From Chitinimonas sp036961565 (GTDB lineage Bacteria > Pseudomonadota > Gammaproteobacteria > Burkholderiales > Chitinimonadaceae), in NCBI RefSeq assembly GCF_036961565.1, contig NZ_JBAMDD010000014.1, positions 1-64,000 on the forward strand: a stretch of DNA of 64,000 nt, written 5' to 3'. Positions 35,305 to 43,137 of the stretch are shown here, one piece after another. A program made the position numbers and the translations under genes. The notes under the pieces were generated by a model. It saw only the letters and a list, made by a program, of their open reading frames with translations, was not told the origin of the DNA and searched no databases. How positions within the stretch are numbered: position 1 is the first letter of the stretch; the number at the start of each line of letters is the position of its first letter.

Positions 35305-36333
35305 ATGATCAAAGTGGGCATAGTGGGTGGGACGGGTTACACCGGCGTAGAGTTGATGCGGCTGTTGGCTCGTCATGACGGTGTGCAGTTGCAGGCGATC
35401 ACATCGCGCAAGGAAGCCGGCATGCCGGTGGCCGAGATGTATCCCAGCCTGCGCGGTCATGTCGATATCGCTTTCTCCACACCTGCCGATGCCAGCCTGG
35501 ACCAGTGCGATGTGGTCTTCTTTGCGACGCCCAACGGCATCGCCATGGGGGAGGCAGAGGCCTTGCTGGCTGCTGGCGTCAAAGTCATCGATCTGGCCGC
35601 GGATTTCCGCATCAAGGACGTGGCTGAGTGGGAAAAATGGTATGGCATGAGCCATGCGTCGCCAGCCTTGGTGAATGAGGCCGTTTACGGCCTGCCCGAG
35701 ATCAACCGCGAGCAGATACGCCAGGCGCGCCTGGTGGCCAATCCGGGTTGCTATCCCACGGCGGTGCAACTGGGGTTCCTGCCTTTGATCGAAGCGGGCG
35801 CGGTGGATGTGACCAGCCTGATTGCCGACAGCAAGTCGGGTGTTTCCGGCGCGGGCCGCAAGGCCGAGGTGCACACGCTGATGTGCGAGGCCGGCGATAA
35901 CTTCAAGGCCTATGGCGTGGGCGGCCATCGCCATCTGCCTGAGATCAAGCAGGGCTTGGCGCGTGCCGCAGGCGGCCCGGTGGGCCTGACTTTCGTACCC
36001 CACCTGACGCCCATGATACGGGGCATACATGCCACCCTGTACGCACGCCTGACCCGCGATATCGATGTGCAGGCGCTGTACCAGCAGCGCTATGCTGGCG
36101 AGCGTTTTGTCGATGTGATGCCGGCCGGCAGTACGCCGGAAACCCGCTCGGTGCGCGGTGCCAACACCTGCCGCATGGCGGTCTACCGTCCCCAGGGGGG
36201 CGATACGGTCGTCGTGTTGTCGGTGATCGACAACCTGGTCAAGGGAGCTGCCGGCCAGGCAGTACAGAATATGAACCTGATGTTCGGTTTGCCCGAAGGT
36301 CAGGGTCTTGATGTTATCCCGTTGCTACCCTAG
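35305..36333 (+). CDS. argC: N-acetyl-gamma-glutamyl-phosphate reductase
   Basis: A 342-residue NADPH-dependent enzyme of arginine synthesis that reduces N-acetylglutamyl phosphate to the semialdehyde. The nucleotide motif GIVGGTGYTGVELMRLL and the catalytic cysteine in ANPGCYPTAVQLG are clear, with HRHLPEIKQ and HLTPMIRGI following. The ATG at 35305 gives the usual family length; a GTG at 35287 is less likely. It follows the ribosomal operon as in other Betaproteobacteria. A possible TATGAT -10 lies 44 bases upstream. Confidence 0.95.
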   Translation: MIKVGIVGGTGYTGVELMRLLARHDGVQLQAITSRKEAGMPVAEMYPSLRGHVDIAFSTPADASLDQCDVVFFATPNGIAMGEAEALLAAGVKVIDLAADFRIKDVAEWEKWYGMSHASPALVNEAVYGLPEINREQIRQARLVANPGCYPTAVQLGFLPLIEAGAVDVTSLIADSKSGVSGAGRKAEVHTLMCEAGDNFKAYGVGGHRHLPEIKQGLARAAGGPVGLTFVPHLTPMIRGIHATLYARLTRDIDVQALYQQRYAGERFVDVMPAGSTPETRSVRGANTCRMAVYRPQGGDTVVVLSVIDNLVKGAAGQAVQNMNLMFGLPEGQGLDVIPLLP

Positions 36334-36341
36334 GCCCTGCC

Positions 36342-37064
36342 ATGATAGGGCGCTGGAAACGTCGCGGTAACCACCTGGCTACCGCTAAACTGGCCGTCAA
36401 GCGGCATTTGCCCTGGTATGCCCAGTTCGGCCTGGCTATTGTGCTGGTCGGCATGTTGGCGGGCATGGGTATAGCTGTGTATCGCTATGGCGAGCAGGAG
36501 GGGCGCCGCGACCCCAGTGCCTTGCTGGCGGTGCAGGGCGCATCGCAGCAAAGCGGCCGCTTGCAGGCTGAGCTGCAGGCCAACCGGCAAAAGCTGATGA
36601 CGCTGGAGCAGCAACTGCGGTTGGAAATGGCGACGCGCGAAACCTTGTCGCGCCAGTTGGGCCAGTTGCAGAATGACAATAGCGGGCTGCGTGAGCAGAT
36701 CGCTTTCTACGAATCGCTGTTGACCAAGACAGACCGCGCCCCGGCGCTGGCCATAGATCAGCTCAGGGTAGAGGCGCTGACACCGGGCCAGTACCGCCTG
36801 CGGGCCATCTTGGTACAGGGCCAGTCCAGCCAGGAGCCCTTCAAGGGTGAGGTGGATTTTCAACTGGTGGTGGAGCGCGCCGGCCGGCGCGTTACCATGA
36901 CCTGGCCTGAACGCCGTATACCATTGAATGTTTCGCGCTTTACCCGGCTGGAGAAGGAAACCGACCTCGGGGTCGATACCAAGCTCAAGCAGGTGGAAAT
37001 GCGTGTGTACGCGGTGGGTGACAGCCGCGTCAAACTCTCTCGCAGCTATGATGTGAAAGGATAG
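36342..37064 (+). CDS. Membrane-anchored coiled-coil protein (DUF6776-like)
   Basis: A 240-residue protein with a short cytosolic N-terminus, one transmembrane helix (about 28-48), a coiled coil (about 60-125, RLQAELQANRQKLMTLEQQL and following) and a beta-rich C-terminal domain. This layout is typical of the protein found between argC and bactofilin in Betaproteobacteria. Its start is 8 bases after argC and its stop lies 4 bases before bactofilin, so coexpression with bactofilin is likely. A structural envelope role is inferred from position only. Confidence 0.72.
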   Translation: MIGRWKRRGNHLATAKLAVKRHLPWYAQFGLAIVLVGMLAGMGIAVYRYGEQEGRRDPSALLAVQGASQQSGRLQAELQANRQKLMTLEQQLRLEMATRETLSRQLGQLQNDNSGLREQIAFYESLLTKTDRAPALAIDQLRVEALTPGQYRLRAILVQGQSSQEPFKGEVDFQLVVERAGRRVTMTWPERRIPLNVSRFTRLEKETDLGVDTKLKQVEMRVYAVGDSRVKLSRSYDVKG

Positions 37065-37068
37065 AGCC

Positions 37069-37485
37069 GTGTTCGGTAACAACAAGCAGAAAGCCACCAA
37101 CCGTATCGACAGCCTGATAGGCCTGGAGACCCGTATCGACGGCAATATGACATTCTCCGGTGGCTTGCGGGTAGATGGCGAAGTGCACGGTGATGTGACC
37201 GCTGCGGCCAACGACAAGCAAAGCACCCTGGTGGTGAGCGAGAAGGCCAGGGTCAAGGGTACGGTGCGGGTGGGCCATCTGGTGCTCAACGGCACGGTAG
37301 AGGGGCCTATCTATGCCGCCCACTATCTTGAGCTGCAATCCAAGTGCCGTGTGGTGGGCGATGTCTACTACCAGACACTGGAAATGCACCCAGGTGCGGT
37401 AGTGTCCGGCCAGTTGATACATCTGGCAGGCAAGGACCAGCCGGTAGCCATGCTGTCTTCGCCAGTTGAAACTGTGATGGATTGA
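37069..37485 (+). CDS. Bactofilin
   Basis: A 138-residue polymer-forming cytoskeletal protein. The core (about 20-115) is a right-handed beta-helix with repeats such as TFSGGLRVDGEVHGDV, STLVVSEKARVKGTVRVGHLVLNGTVEGPIYA and CRVVGDVYYQTLEMHPGAVVSG. Bactofilins assemble at the membrane and help set cell shape or pole organisation. A GTG start at 37069 is used. The preceding membrane protein is a plausible partner. Confidence 0.9.
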   Translation: MFGNNKQKATNRIDSLIGLETRIDGNMTFSGGLRVDGEVHGDVTAAANDKQSTLVVSEKARVKGTVRVGHLVLNGTVEGPIYAAHYLELQSKCRVVGDVYYQTLEMHPGAVVSGQLIHLAGKDQPVAMLSSPVETVMD

Positions 37486-37805
37486 CCCCATCTAAAGGGG
37501 TGTGTTGAGAGCACGCTTGCCCGTGCTCCCGGAAATGTCACTGTCCATGCCACCAAGGTGGGCAGCGATTGCCTGCTGCGACAACCTGGCTTTCGAGCCG
37601 CCTGCCCGTACCTATACTTGATGGGCGATGCGGCTTATGTGCCGGTGTCGGGTGTCGATAGGAGATGGCGTTTCTGGCGGCGCCCTGGCGGTAGGGAGCC
37701 TGCATGACGGCAACGCGGTTAAGACCATGATGCAGCAAGGGTTAACAAGCGGGCCAGAAGCGCGGATAATCGCGGCTAAATAATTGAATCGTCTGGAGTA
37801 CCACC
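37486..37805. other. 320-base gap between bactofilin and erpA
   Basis: No gene is seen. GAGCAC-GCTTGCCC-GTGCTC (37508-37527) is a hairpin that may end the argC-bactofilin transcript. The erpA promoter candidate lies near the right end. Confidence 0.55.
37742..37770 (+). promoter_or_regulatory. Putative erpA promoter
   Basis: TTAACA and GATAAT separated by 17 bases, about 36 bases before the erpA start codon. Confidence 0.6.
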
Positions 37806-38156
37806 ATGAATGCACCCGCAGAGATTGCCACCCCCTTTGTCTTTACCGACAACGCTGCCGCCAAGGTGGCCGACCTGATTGCCGAAGAAGGCAACCCTGA
37901 CCTGAAGCTGCGCGTGTTTGTAACAGGCGGCGGTTGCTCGGGCTTCCAGTACGGCTTCACTTTTGACGAGATCGCCAATGAGGACGACTCGGCCTACACC
38001 AAGAATGGCGTGACGCTGTTGATAGATCCGATGAGCTACCAGTATCTGGTTGGCGCCGAGATCGACTATGTGGAAAGCATTGAAGGTTCGCAGTTCACCA
38101 TCAAGAACCCGAATGCCTCGTCCACCTGTGGTTGCGGCTCGTCTTTTTCGGCCTGA
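37806..38156 (+). CDS. erpA: Iron-sulfur cluster insertion protein ErpA
   Basis: A 116-residue A-type carrier that delivers iron-sulfur clusters to target enzymes. The three conserved cysteines are in TGGGCSGFQYGF and STCGCGSSF. The N-terminus is short and lacks the IscA/SufA features; neighbours support ErpA. AGTACCACC precedes the ATG. It is monocistronic between promoter and terminator. Confidence 0.93.
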   Translation: MNAPAEIATPFVFTDNAAAKVADLIAEEGNPDLKLRVFVTGGGCSGFQYGFTFDEIANEDDSAYTKNGVTLLIDPMSYQYLVGAEIDYVESIEGSQFTIKNPNASSTCGCGSSFSA

Positions 38157-38176
38157 TCAAGCCGGCTGGACAATAC

Positions 38177-38202
38177 AAAACGCCCCGCTAGCGGGGCGTT
38201 TT
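38177..38202. terminator. Bidirectional terminator
   Basis: The perfect palindrome AAAACGCCCCGC-TAG CGGGGCGTTTT lies between convergent erpA and the SDR gene. Confidence 0.92.
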
Positions 38203-38216
38203 GCTTGGGTGTGTAC

Positions 38217-38984
38217 TTACTTGGGCTGCATGCGCAGGGCGCCATCCAACCGTATCACCTCGCCATTGAGCATGGGGTTGGTCACGATGGCGGCCACCAG
38301 TTGGGCGTATTCATCCGGTTCACCCATGCGTGAGGGGAAGGGTACGCCAGCGCCCAGGCTGTCCTGTACTTCCTGCGGCAGGCTGGCCATCATGGGGGTC
38401 TTGAAGATACCTGGGGCGATGGTCATGACGCGTATACCGAAGCGGGCCAGTTCGCGTGCGGCGGGTAGAGTCAGACCCACAATGCCGGCCTTGGAAGCAG
38501 TGTAGGCACACTGGCCGATCTGGCCATCAAAGGCGGCAACCGATGCGGTGTTGATAATGACGCCGCGCTCGGCGCTGCTATGCGCAGGCTGCTTGCTCAT
38601 GGCCTCAGCCGCCAGGCGCAGCAGGTTGAAACTGCCGACCAGGTTGACGTCTATCACGCGCTTGAAGCTATCCAGGGCGTGAGCGGCTTCCTTGCCGACG
38701 ACCTTCTCGCCATGCACAATGCCTGCACAGTTCACCAGCACATCCAGCTTGCCGAAGCGCTCGCCGGCAAGCGCGACGGCCGCTCTACAGCTGGCTTCGT
38801 CGGCCACATCGGCGCGGGCAAACAGGGCATTGGTACCCAGCTCCTCTGCCAGTGCCAGGCCGGCGGCCTCATTGCGGTCGACGATGAGGGCGCGCGCGCC
38901 ACCTGCCACTGCCATGCGCACCACTGCGGCGCCCAGTCCCGACGCGCCGCCGGTTACCAGAAATACACTGTCCTTGATCTGCAT
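38217..38984 (-). CDS. 3-hydroxyacyl-CoA dehydrogenase type-2-like SDR
   Basis: A 255-residue classical short-chain dehydrogenase. The cofactor motif is TGGASGLGAAVVRM, the NCAGI motif is present, and the catalytic Tyr/Lys are in YTASKAGIVGLTLP. The ending with NPMLNGEVIRLDGALRMQPK is characteristic of the HSD10/fadB2 type that oxidises 3-hydroxyacyl-CoA with NAD+ in fatty or branched-chain acid breakdown. Single gene. Confidence 0.85.
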   Translation of the reverse strand: MQIKDSVFLVTGGASGLGAAVVRMAVAGGARALIVDRNEAAGLALAEELGTNALFARADVADEASCRAAVALAGERFGKLDVLVNCAGIVHGEKVVGKEAAHALDSFKRVIDVNLVGSFNLLRLAAEAMSKQPAHSSAERGVIINTASVAAFDGQIGQCAYTASKAGIVGLTLPAARELARFGIRVMTIAPGIFKTPMMASLPQEVQDSLGAGVPFPSRMGEPDEYAQLVAAIVTNPMLNGEVIRLDGALRMQPK

Positions 38985-39097
38985 TACTACTGTCTCCTAT
39001 TGGTATGGAGGGCGTGGGCCGCTGGCCTCGCCCTTGAGCATCAGCATGCCTGCGCCTGGATATAGGCGCGGCAGGCTACGCCGAGAGGGCTGGGGGC

Positions 39098-39631
39098 TTA
39101 CCCCTGCTTCTCGACGATTTCCTTGAGATTGCTGAGACCGGCTTCGAAATCCGGCCCCACCATCTGATCCATGAACAGACCGAAGTAGCGATTGACCGGG
39201 TTGTTACCCATATCGCCTTCATTGGTCCAGGTGACCTTGGTGCCTGTCCCGGTAGGCTCCAGCCGCAACACGCCGGTGGAACTCATGCCAAAGTCGGGAA
39301 AACTGAGCCGGTAGGTCAGCTGCTTGTTGGCGTCTACGGCGGTAAAGGTCATGTTGCCATTGCCCTCAGTAGCGCTTTGCCAGCGCCAGGCGGCATCTAC
39401 ACCCTGATCGGGCCCGGCGTAATCGATCTGCATGGCCGGGTCGCGCCGATTCCAGACCGACCAGTTCTTCCAGGCTCTTGGTTTGTCCAGGTGGGGAAAG
39501 ATGCGCTCGGCCGGTGCATTGATGACCAGGCTGCGAGAGATGGCGAAATGGCTGGGCAATAGCAAGCCGATCACCAGCAGCAAGGCGACCAGCCCCGCCA
39601 CGATAAGGACGAAACGCTTCAATAGCTTCAC
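39098..39631 (-). CDS. SRPBCC-fold (polyketide cyclase/START-like) membrane-anchored protein
   Basis: A 177-residue protein with an N-terminal transmembrane helix (FVLIVAGLVALLLVIGLLL) followed by an SRPBCC domain (about 30-177): FAISRSLVINAPAERIFPHLD, WKNWSVWNRRDPAMQIDYAG and the TKVTWTNEGDMGNNP segment. Such proteins bind hydrophobic ligands, but no ligand is known for this group. Single gene. Confidence 0.8.
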   Translation of the reverse strand: MKLLKRFVLIVAGLVALLLVIGLLLPSHFAISRSLVINAPAERIFPHLDKPRAWKNWSVWNRRDPAMQIDYAGPDQGVDAAWRWQSATEGNGNMTFTAVDANKQLTYRLSFPDFGMSSTGVLRLEPTGTGTKVTWTNEGDMGNNPVNRYFGLFMDQMVGPDFEAGLSNLKEIVEKQG

Positions 39632-39715
39632 GGTGGGCTCCCGCTGGGTTTGGGGTGCCGGGAATATAGCGCAAACCGGGATAGGCTGTAGATAACTAAC
39701 AGCCCAAACAGGCTC

Positions 39716-41038
39716 TCAGGTCGGCTGTGGGCAAGCAGGCAGGCTCAGCTCGGCCAGCAGGCCGCCATCGGGATGATTGATCAGCTTGAGCTGTCCGCCG
39801 TGCTGACGCGCAATACGCTCGACTATGGCCAGGCCCAGGCCACTGCCGCCGTCCGCGCGGCGGGCGCTGTCCAGCCGTTGGAATGGCTGCAGGGCCAATG
39901 CCAGCTGCTGAGGGGGGATGCCAGGACCATGGTCGCGCACGCTGAAGCACAGCTGGGCATCGTGATAGGCAACGCAGAGGCTAAGGGGGGCGCTACCGTA
40001 GCGACAGGCGTTGTCAATCAGATTGCTCAAAGCCCGGCTCAGTGCCAGCGGGCGCAATGCCAGCAGGGGGAGCTCGTCGGCCAGATCCAGTTCTATGGCG
40101 TAACCACTACGGTGATAGCGGGCGACCAGGTTGCGTGCCAGGTCGGCAGGGTCGCTGACCACCGGTGATTCGCTGCCACTGCCACGGGCAAAGTCGATGA
40201 ACTGACCAAGGATGCGCTCAATGTCTTCGATGTCTTCCTGCATGCCGCCCTGCAGGCTATCGTCGCGCATCATCTCCACACCCAGCTTCAACCTGGCCAG
40301 TGGTGTGCGCAGGTCGTGCGATATCCCGGCCAGCATCACGGCGCGCTCACGCTCATTGGCGTCCAGGTCTGACAGCATGCGGTTGAAGCTGGCCGACAGT
40401 TCCTTGACTTCCAGCGGGCCGGTTTCCGGCAGGGGTGCAGGCTGCTCGCCACGCCCCAGCTGTGCTGCCGCTTGCCGCAGTTCGCGCAGCGGGCGATTGA
40501 TGCGCCAGGCAAACAGGGCGGCCACGGTGAGGGCAACCAGGGCAAACATGGCAGCGCTGGCAGCCAGCGTCCAGCTGGCATCCATCTTGAAGCGGCCCAG
40601 CGGCACCACCAGCCAGCGCGGTTGGCCCAACATGTCTACCTTGACCCAGAGCTGGCGCTTGGGACGTCGTACCTCGCGTATCTCGCTGACGCCCGCCAGC
40701 TTGCGCTGCAAGGTGGCAGCAATCTCGCGGCTCTGCGCCGACAGCAGGGGGCCAGCCTTGCGCACCTCAGGGTTGTCGATGGCAATCAGGTAGGGGGTAT
40801 ACGGGCGGCGGGTGGCCGCCAGCCACTCGGCCTGTTCGGCAGGCGTCATGCCGTCCAGCTGGTCTTCCAGGTCTGCCAGCACCTCGCTGACCTGTTCGGT
40901 GACGGCTGCCGCCACCATTTGCTGGCGCTGGTAGGCGAACAGGGCAATCACAAAGCTGACGCTGATGATCAGCGCGCCGGCGGTCAGCCAGGTCAGGCGC
41001 CAGAAGATGGTCTGCGGCAGTACCCGTTCCCAGCGCAT
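39716..41038 (-). CDS. envZ: EnvZ-type sensor histidine kinase
   Basis: A 440-residue inner-membrane kinase. TM1 spans about 12-35, a periplasmic sensor follows, TM2 spans about 157-178, then a HAMP linker. The phospho-acceptor is His241 in AGISHDLRTPLARLKLGVEMM; the N box is NLIDNACRYG, G1 is VRDHGPGIP and G2 is GGSGLGLAIV. It phosphorylates the OmpR product encoded just upstream; the ATG shares a base with the ompR stop. In enterics the pair controls porin genes according to osmolarity; a porin gene also lies in this window. Confidence 0.88.
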   Translation of the reverse strand: MRWERVLPQTIFWRLTWLTAGALIISVSFVIALFAYQRQQMVAAAVTEQVSEVLADLEDQLDGMTPAEQAEWLAATRRPYTPYLIAIDNPEVRKAGPLLSAQSREIAATLQRKLAGVSEIREVRRPKRQLWVKVDMLGQPRWLVVPLGRFKMDASWTLAASAAMFALVALTVAALFAWRINRPLRELRQAAAQLGRGEQPAPLPETGPLEVKELSASFNRMLSDLDANERERAVMLAGISHDLRTPLARLKLGVEMMRDDSLQGGMQEDIEDIERILGQFIDFARGSGSESPVVSDPADLARNLVARYHRSGYAIELDLADELPLLALRPLALSRALSNLIDNACRYGSAPLSLCVAYHDAQLCFSVRDHGPGIPPQQLALALQPFQRLDSARRADGGSGLGLAIVERIARQHGGQLKLINHPDGGLLAELSLPACPQPT

Positions 41039-41766
41039 CAGCGTTCGCTGCCGTCCGGCACGAAGACATAGCCAAAGCCCCACACGGTTTGCAGGTAGCG
41101 CGGCTCGCTGGAATTGTCTTCGATCAGCTTACGCAGCCGCGACACCTGTACATCGATACTGCGGTCAAAGGCCTCGTGCTCGCGGCCGCGTGCCAGCTCC
41201 ATCAGCCGTTCGCGCGATAGCGGGGCGCGCGGATGGCCGGCAAAAACCCGCAGCAGGGCAAACTCGGCATTGGTCAGCGGCAGCGGTACACCTTCGCGCA
41301 GCAGGCGGCGGTTAGCGATCTCCAGGCGGAATGGGCCAAAGTCGAAATGCTCGCCCTCGGTCAGCGGCGCGGCCAGTGCCGAAGGCTCCTTCTGCCGGCG
41401 CAATACGGCATTGATGCGGGCCAGCAGCTCACGTGGATTGAAGGGCTTGGGCAGGTAGTCGTCAGCCCCCATTTCCAGGCCGATGATGCGGTCGATATCG
41501 TCCCCCCGTGCGGTCAGCATGATGATGGGGATGTTGTCACCCATGGCCCGTAGCCGCCGGCAGACCGACAGGCCATCCTCGCCCGGCATCATGAGGTCCA
41601 GCAGCACCAGTTGCGGCCGGTTGCGCTGCAGCCGCGCTTCCAGCCGACTGGCGTCCTCGAAGGCATCCACCGAGAAACCCTGTTCGTTGAGATAGCGCTG
41701 CACCAGTTCCCGCAGGCGCGGGTCATCGTCTATCAGCAGGATTTTCTTGGGTGCGGAGGCGGTCAT
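41038..41766 (-). CDS. ompR: OmpR-type response regulator
   Basis: A 242-residue regulator. The receiver domain (about 5-120) has the acidic pocket LLIDDDPRLREL, the phospho-Asp in LVLLDLMMPGEDG and the Lys in YLPKPFNPREL; the winged-helix DNA-binding domain (about 145-240) has SRERLMELARGREHEAFDRSIDVQVSRLR. It is the first gene of the ompR-envZ operon. Confidence 0.9.
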   Translation of the reverse strand: MTASAPKKILLIDDDPRLRELVQRYLNEQGFSVDAFEDASRLEARLQRNRPQLVLLDLMMPGEDGLSVCRRLRAMGDNIPIIMLTARGDDIDRIIGLEMGADDYLPKPFNPRELLARINAVLRRQKEPSALAAPLTEGEHFDFGPFRLEIANRRLLREGVPLPLTNAEFALLRVFAGHPRAPLSRERLMELARGREHEAFDRSIDVQVSRLRKLIEDNSSEPRYLQTVWGFGYVFVPDGSER

Positions 41767-41948
41767 GGCGGCAGGGTCTGGAGTAATGAGCGCAGTGTAG
41801 CGATTGCACGTCATGCCAGCGTAGGCAGATGTAAAAAAGCTTTACCGGCAGGCATGCTGGTCAAGCCCGTTTACAATTGGGTCCTATCGCCGGGTTTGAG
41901 GCGGCGTATGCTCAAGTTATCGACTGCATCCTGTTGCTATATACCATC

Positions 41949-42308
41949 ATGTCACGCACTGCCCATCTCGCCATCCTGTTGCTGGCCCTGCCTTTGGCAT
42001 GGGCTGGGCCGGATGCGCCTGCACCCGCCAGGCCGGAGCGTGATCACGCCCAGCCCAGGGTGGAGCGCGAGCATGAGCGCTTCCAGCACCGGCAGGCGCG
42101 TATACGGGAGGCATTGGAGCGCGGCGACCTGACGCCGGCCGAGGCTGCCTTGTTGCGGCAGCGGCTGGAGATGCGGCGCGAGCGGCTGGAGCGCTGGCGC
42201 AACCTGCAGGAGCGTTTGCGCGAGGCGGCCCGGGCCGAGACGCCTGCGGTGGCGCCAGCTCCACCAGCCAACCAGCCGCCGGCTACGCCACCTGCAACGC
42301 TGCCCTGA
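41949..42308 (+). CDS. Small exported charged coiled-coil protein
   Basis: A 119-residue protein with a signal peptide (MSRTAHLAILLLALPLAWA), then an Arg/Glu-rich helical stretch (about 30-95, with EREHERFQHRQARIREALERG and RRERLERWRNLQERLREAARAE) and a Pro/Ala-rich tail. The LERGDLTPAEAALLRQRLE block looks like a helix-turn-helix hairpin found in periplasmic CpxP/Spy-like or zinc-resistance proteins, but the match is loose. Divergent from ompR, so envelope-stress linkage is possible. Confidence 0.5.
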   Translation: MSRTAHLAILLLALPLAWAGPDAPAPARPERDHAQPRVEREHERFQHRQARIREALERGDLTPAEAALLRQRLEMRRERLERWRNLQERLREAARAETPAVAPAPPANQPPATPPATLP

Positions 42309-42351
42309 TGCTGCGGTTTGCGCAAAAGCGGCGCCTGGCTTGAAATGCAGC

Positions 42352-42382
42352 TTGGCAGGGAGGCCAAACGCTGCACTACAAT
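42352..42382 (+). promoter_or_regulatory. Putative promoter of the che operon
   Basis: TTGGCA and TACAAT separated by 19 bases, which is slightly long, ending 31 bases before the cheY start. No sigma-28 flagellar promoter pattern is seen. Confidence 0.4.
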
Positions 42383-42412
42383 GGTTTGAGTCTCCATCCC
42401 ACGTTCGCTTAC

Positions 42413-42796
42413 ATGGCCGCCGCTGACAGCAAGAAGACCGTACTGATAGTGGATGATTCCACCAGCCTCCGGCAGGTGGTGCATCTGGCTTTGCTGCAGG
42501 CGGGCTACGAGGTGATCGAGGCCGCAGACGGCAAGGAAGGCCTGGCGCGCCTTGATGGTCGCCGGGTGCATCTGATCATCTCCGACGTGAACATGCCCAA
42601 TATGGACGGCATCGCCTTTGTGCGGGCCGTCAAGCAGTTGCCGGACTATCGCTTCACGCCCATCATCATGCTGACCACCGAGGCGCAAGAGGACAAGAAG
42701 ATAGAGGGGCAGATGGCCGGCGCCAAGGCCTGGGTGGTCAAGCCCTTTCAGCCCGAGCAGATGCTGCGTGCCGTATCCAAGCTGATACTGCCCTGA
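42413..42796 (+). CDS. cheY: CheY-like chemotaxis response regulator
   Basis: A 127-residue single-domain receiver. The acidic pair is in VLIVDDSTSLR, the phospho-Asp in LIISDVNMPNMDG, the switch Thr in MLTTEAQ and the Lys in VVKPFQPEQML. It opens the chemosensory operon and is presumably phosphorylated by the CheA encoded two genes later. The target output (motor, pili or enzyme) is unknown because no flagellar genes lie here. Confidence 0.88.
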   Translation: MAAADSKKTVLIVDDSTSLRQVVHLALLQAGYEVIEAADGKEGLARLDGRRVHLIISDVNMPNMDGIAFVRAVKQLPDYRFTPIIMLTTEAQEDKKIEGQMAGAKAWVVKPFQPEQMLRAVSKLILP

Positions 42797-42810
42797 AAGA
42801 CCATGTCACC

Positions 42811-43137
42811 ATGGCGATCTCCTCCATCTATCACCATGAGCGCTGCATACTCCGCATAGATGGATCATTGACCATCTACGAGGCGGGCGAGGCCAAGCGC
42901 AGGCTGATGGAGGAGCTCAACCTGGCCCGCGAAGTGGAGGTGGACCTGGCCGGCGTGGCCGAGCTGGACACCGCCGGCATACAGCTGCTGCTGATGCTCA
43001 AGCGCGAGGCGGCCAGGCAGGAAAAACCACTGTTCTTCCACGGGCACAGCAAGGCCGTACTGGCGGTGGTCGATCTCTACAATATGGCCGGTGTGTTTGG
43101 CGACCCGGTGGTATTGGCAGGCGGAGCGGGCCGATGA
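42811..43137 (+). CDS. STAS domain protein in the che operon
   Basis: A 108-residue stand-alone STAS domain (anti-sigma factor antagonist fold). The phosphorylation loop reads VDLAGVAELDTAGIQLLLML, with Thr in the DTAG motif where SpoIIAA-like proteins have Ser. The start is 14 bases after cheY and the end overlaps cheA (ATGA), so it is a stable part of the operon. Such proteins accompany some alternative chemosensory systems; a partner kinase or phosphatase is not visible in the window. Confidence 0.82.
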   Translation: MAISSIYHHERCILRIDGSLTIYEAGEAKRRLMEELNLAREVEVDLAGVAELDTAGIQLLLMLKREAARQEKPLFFHGHSKAVLAVVDLYNMAGVFGDPVVLAGGAGR

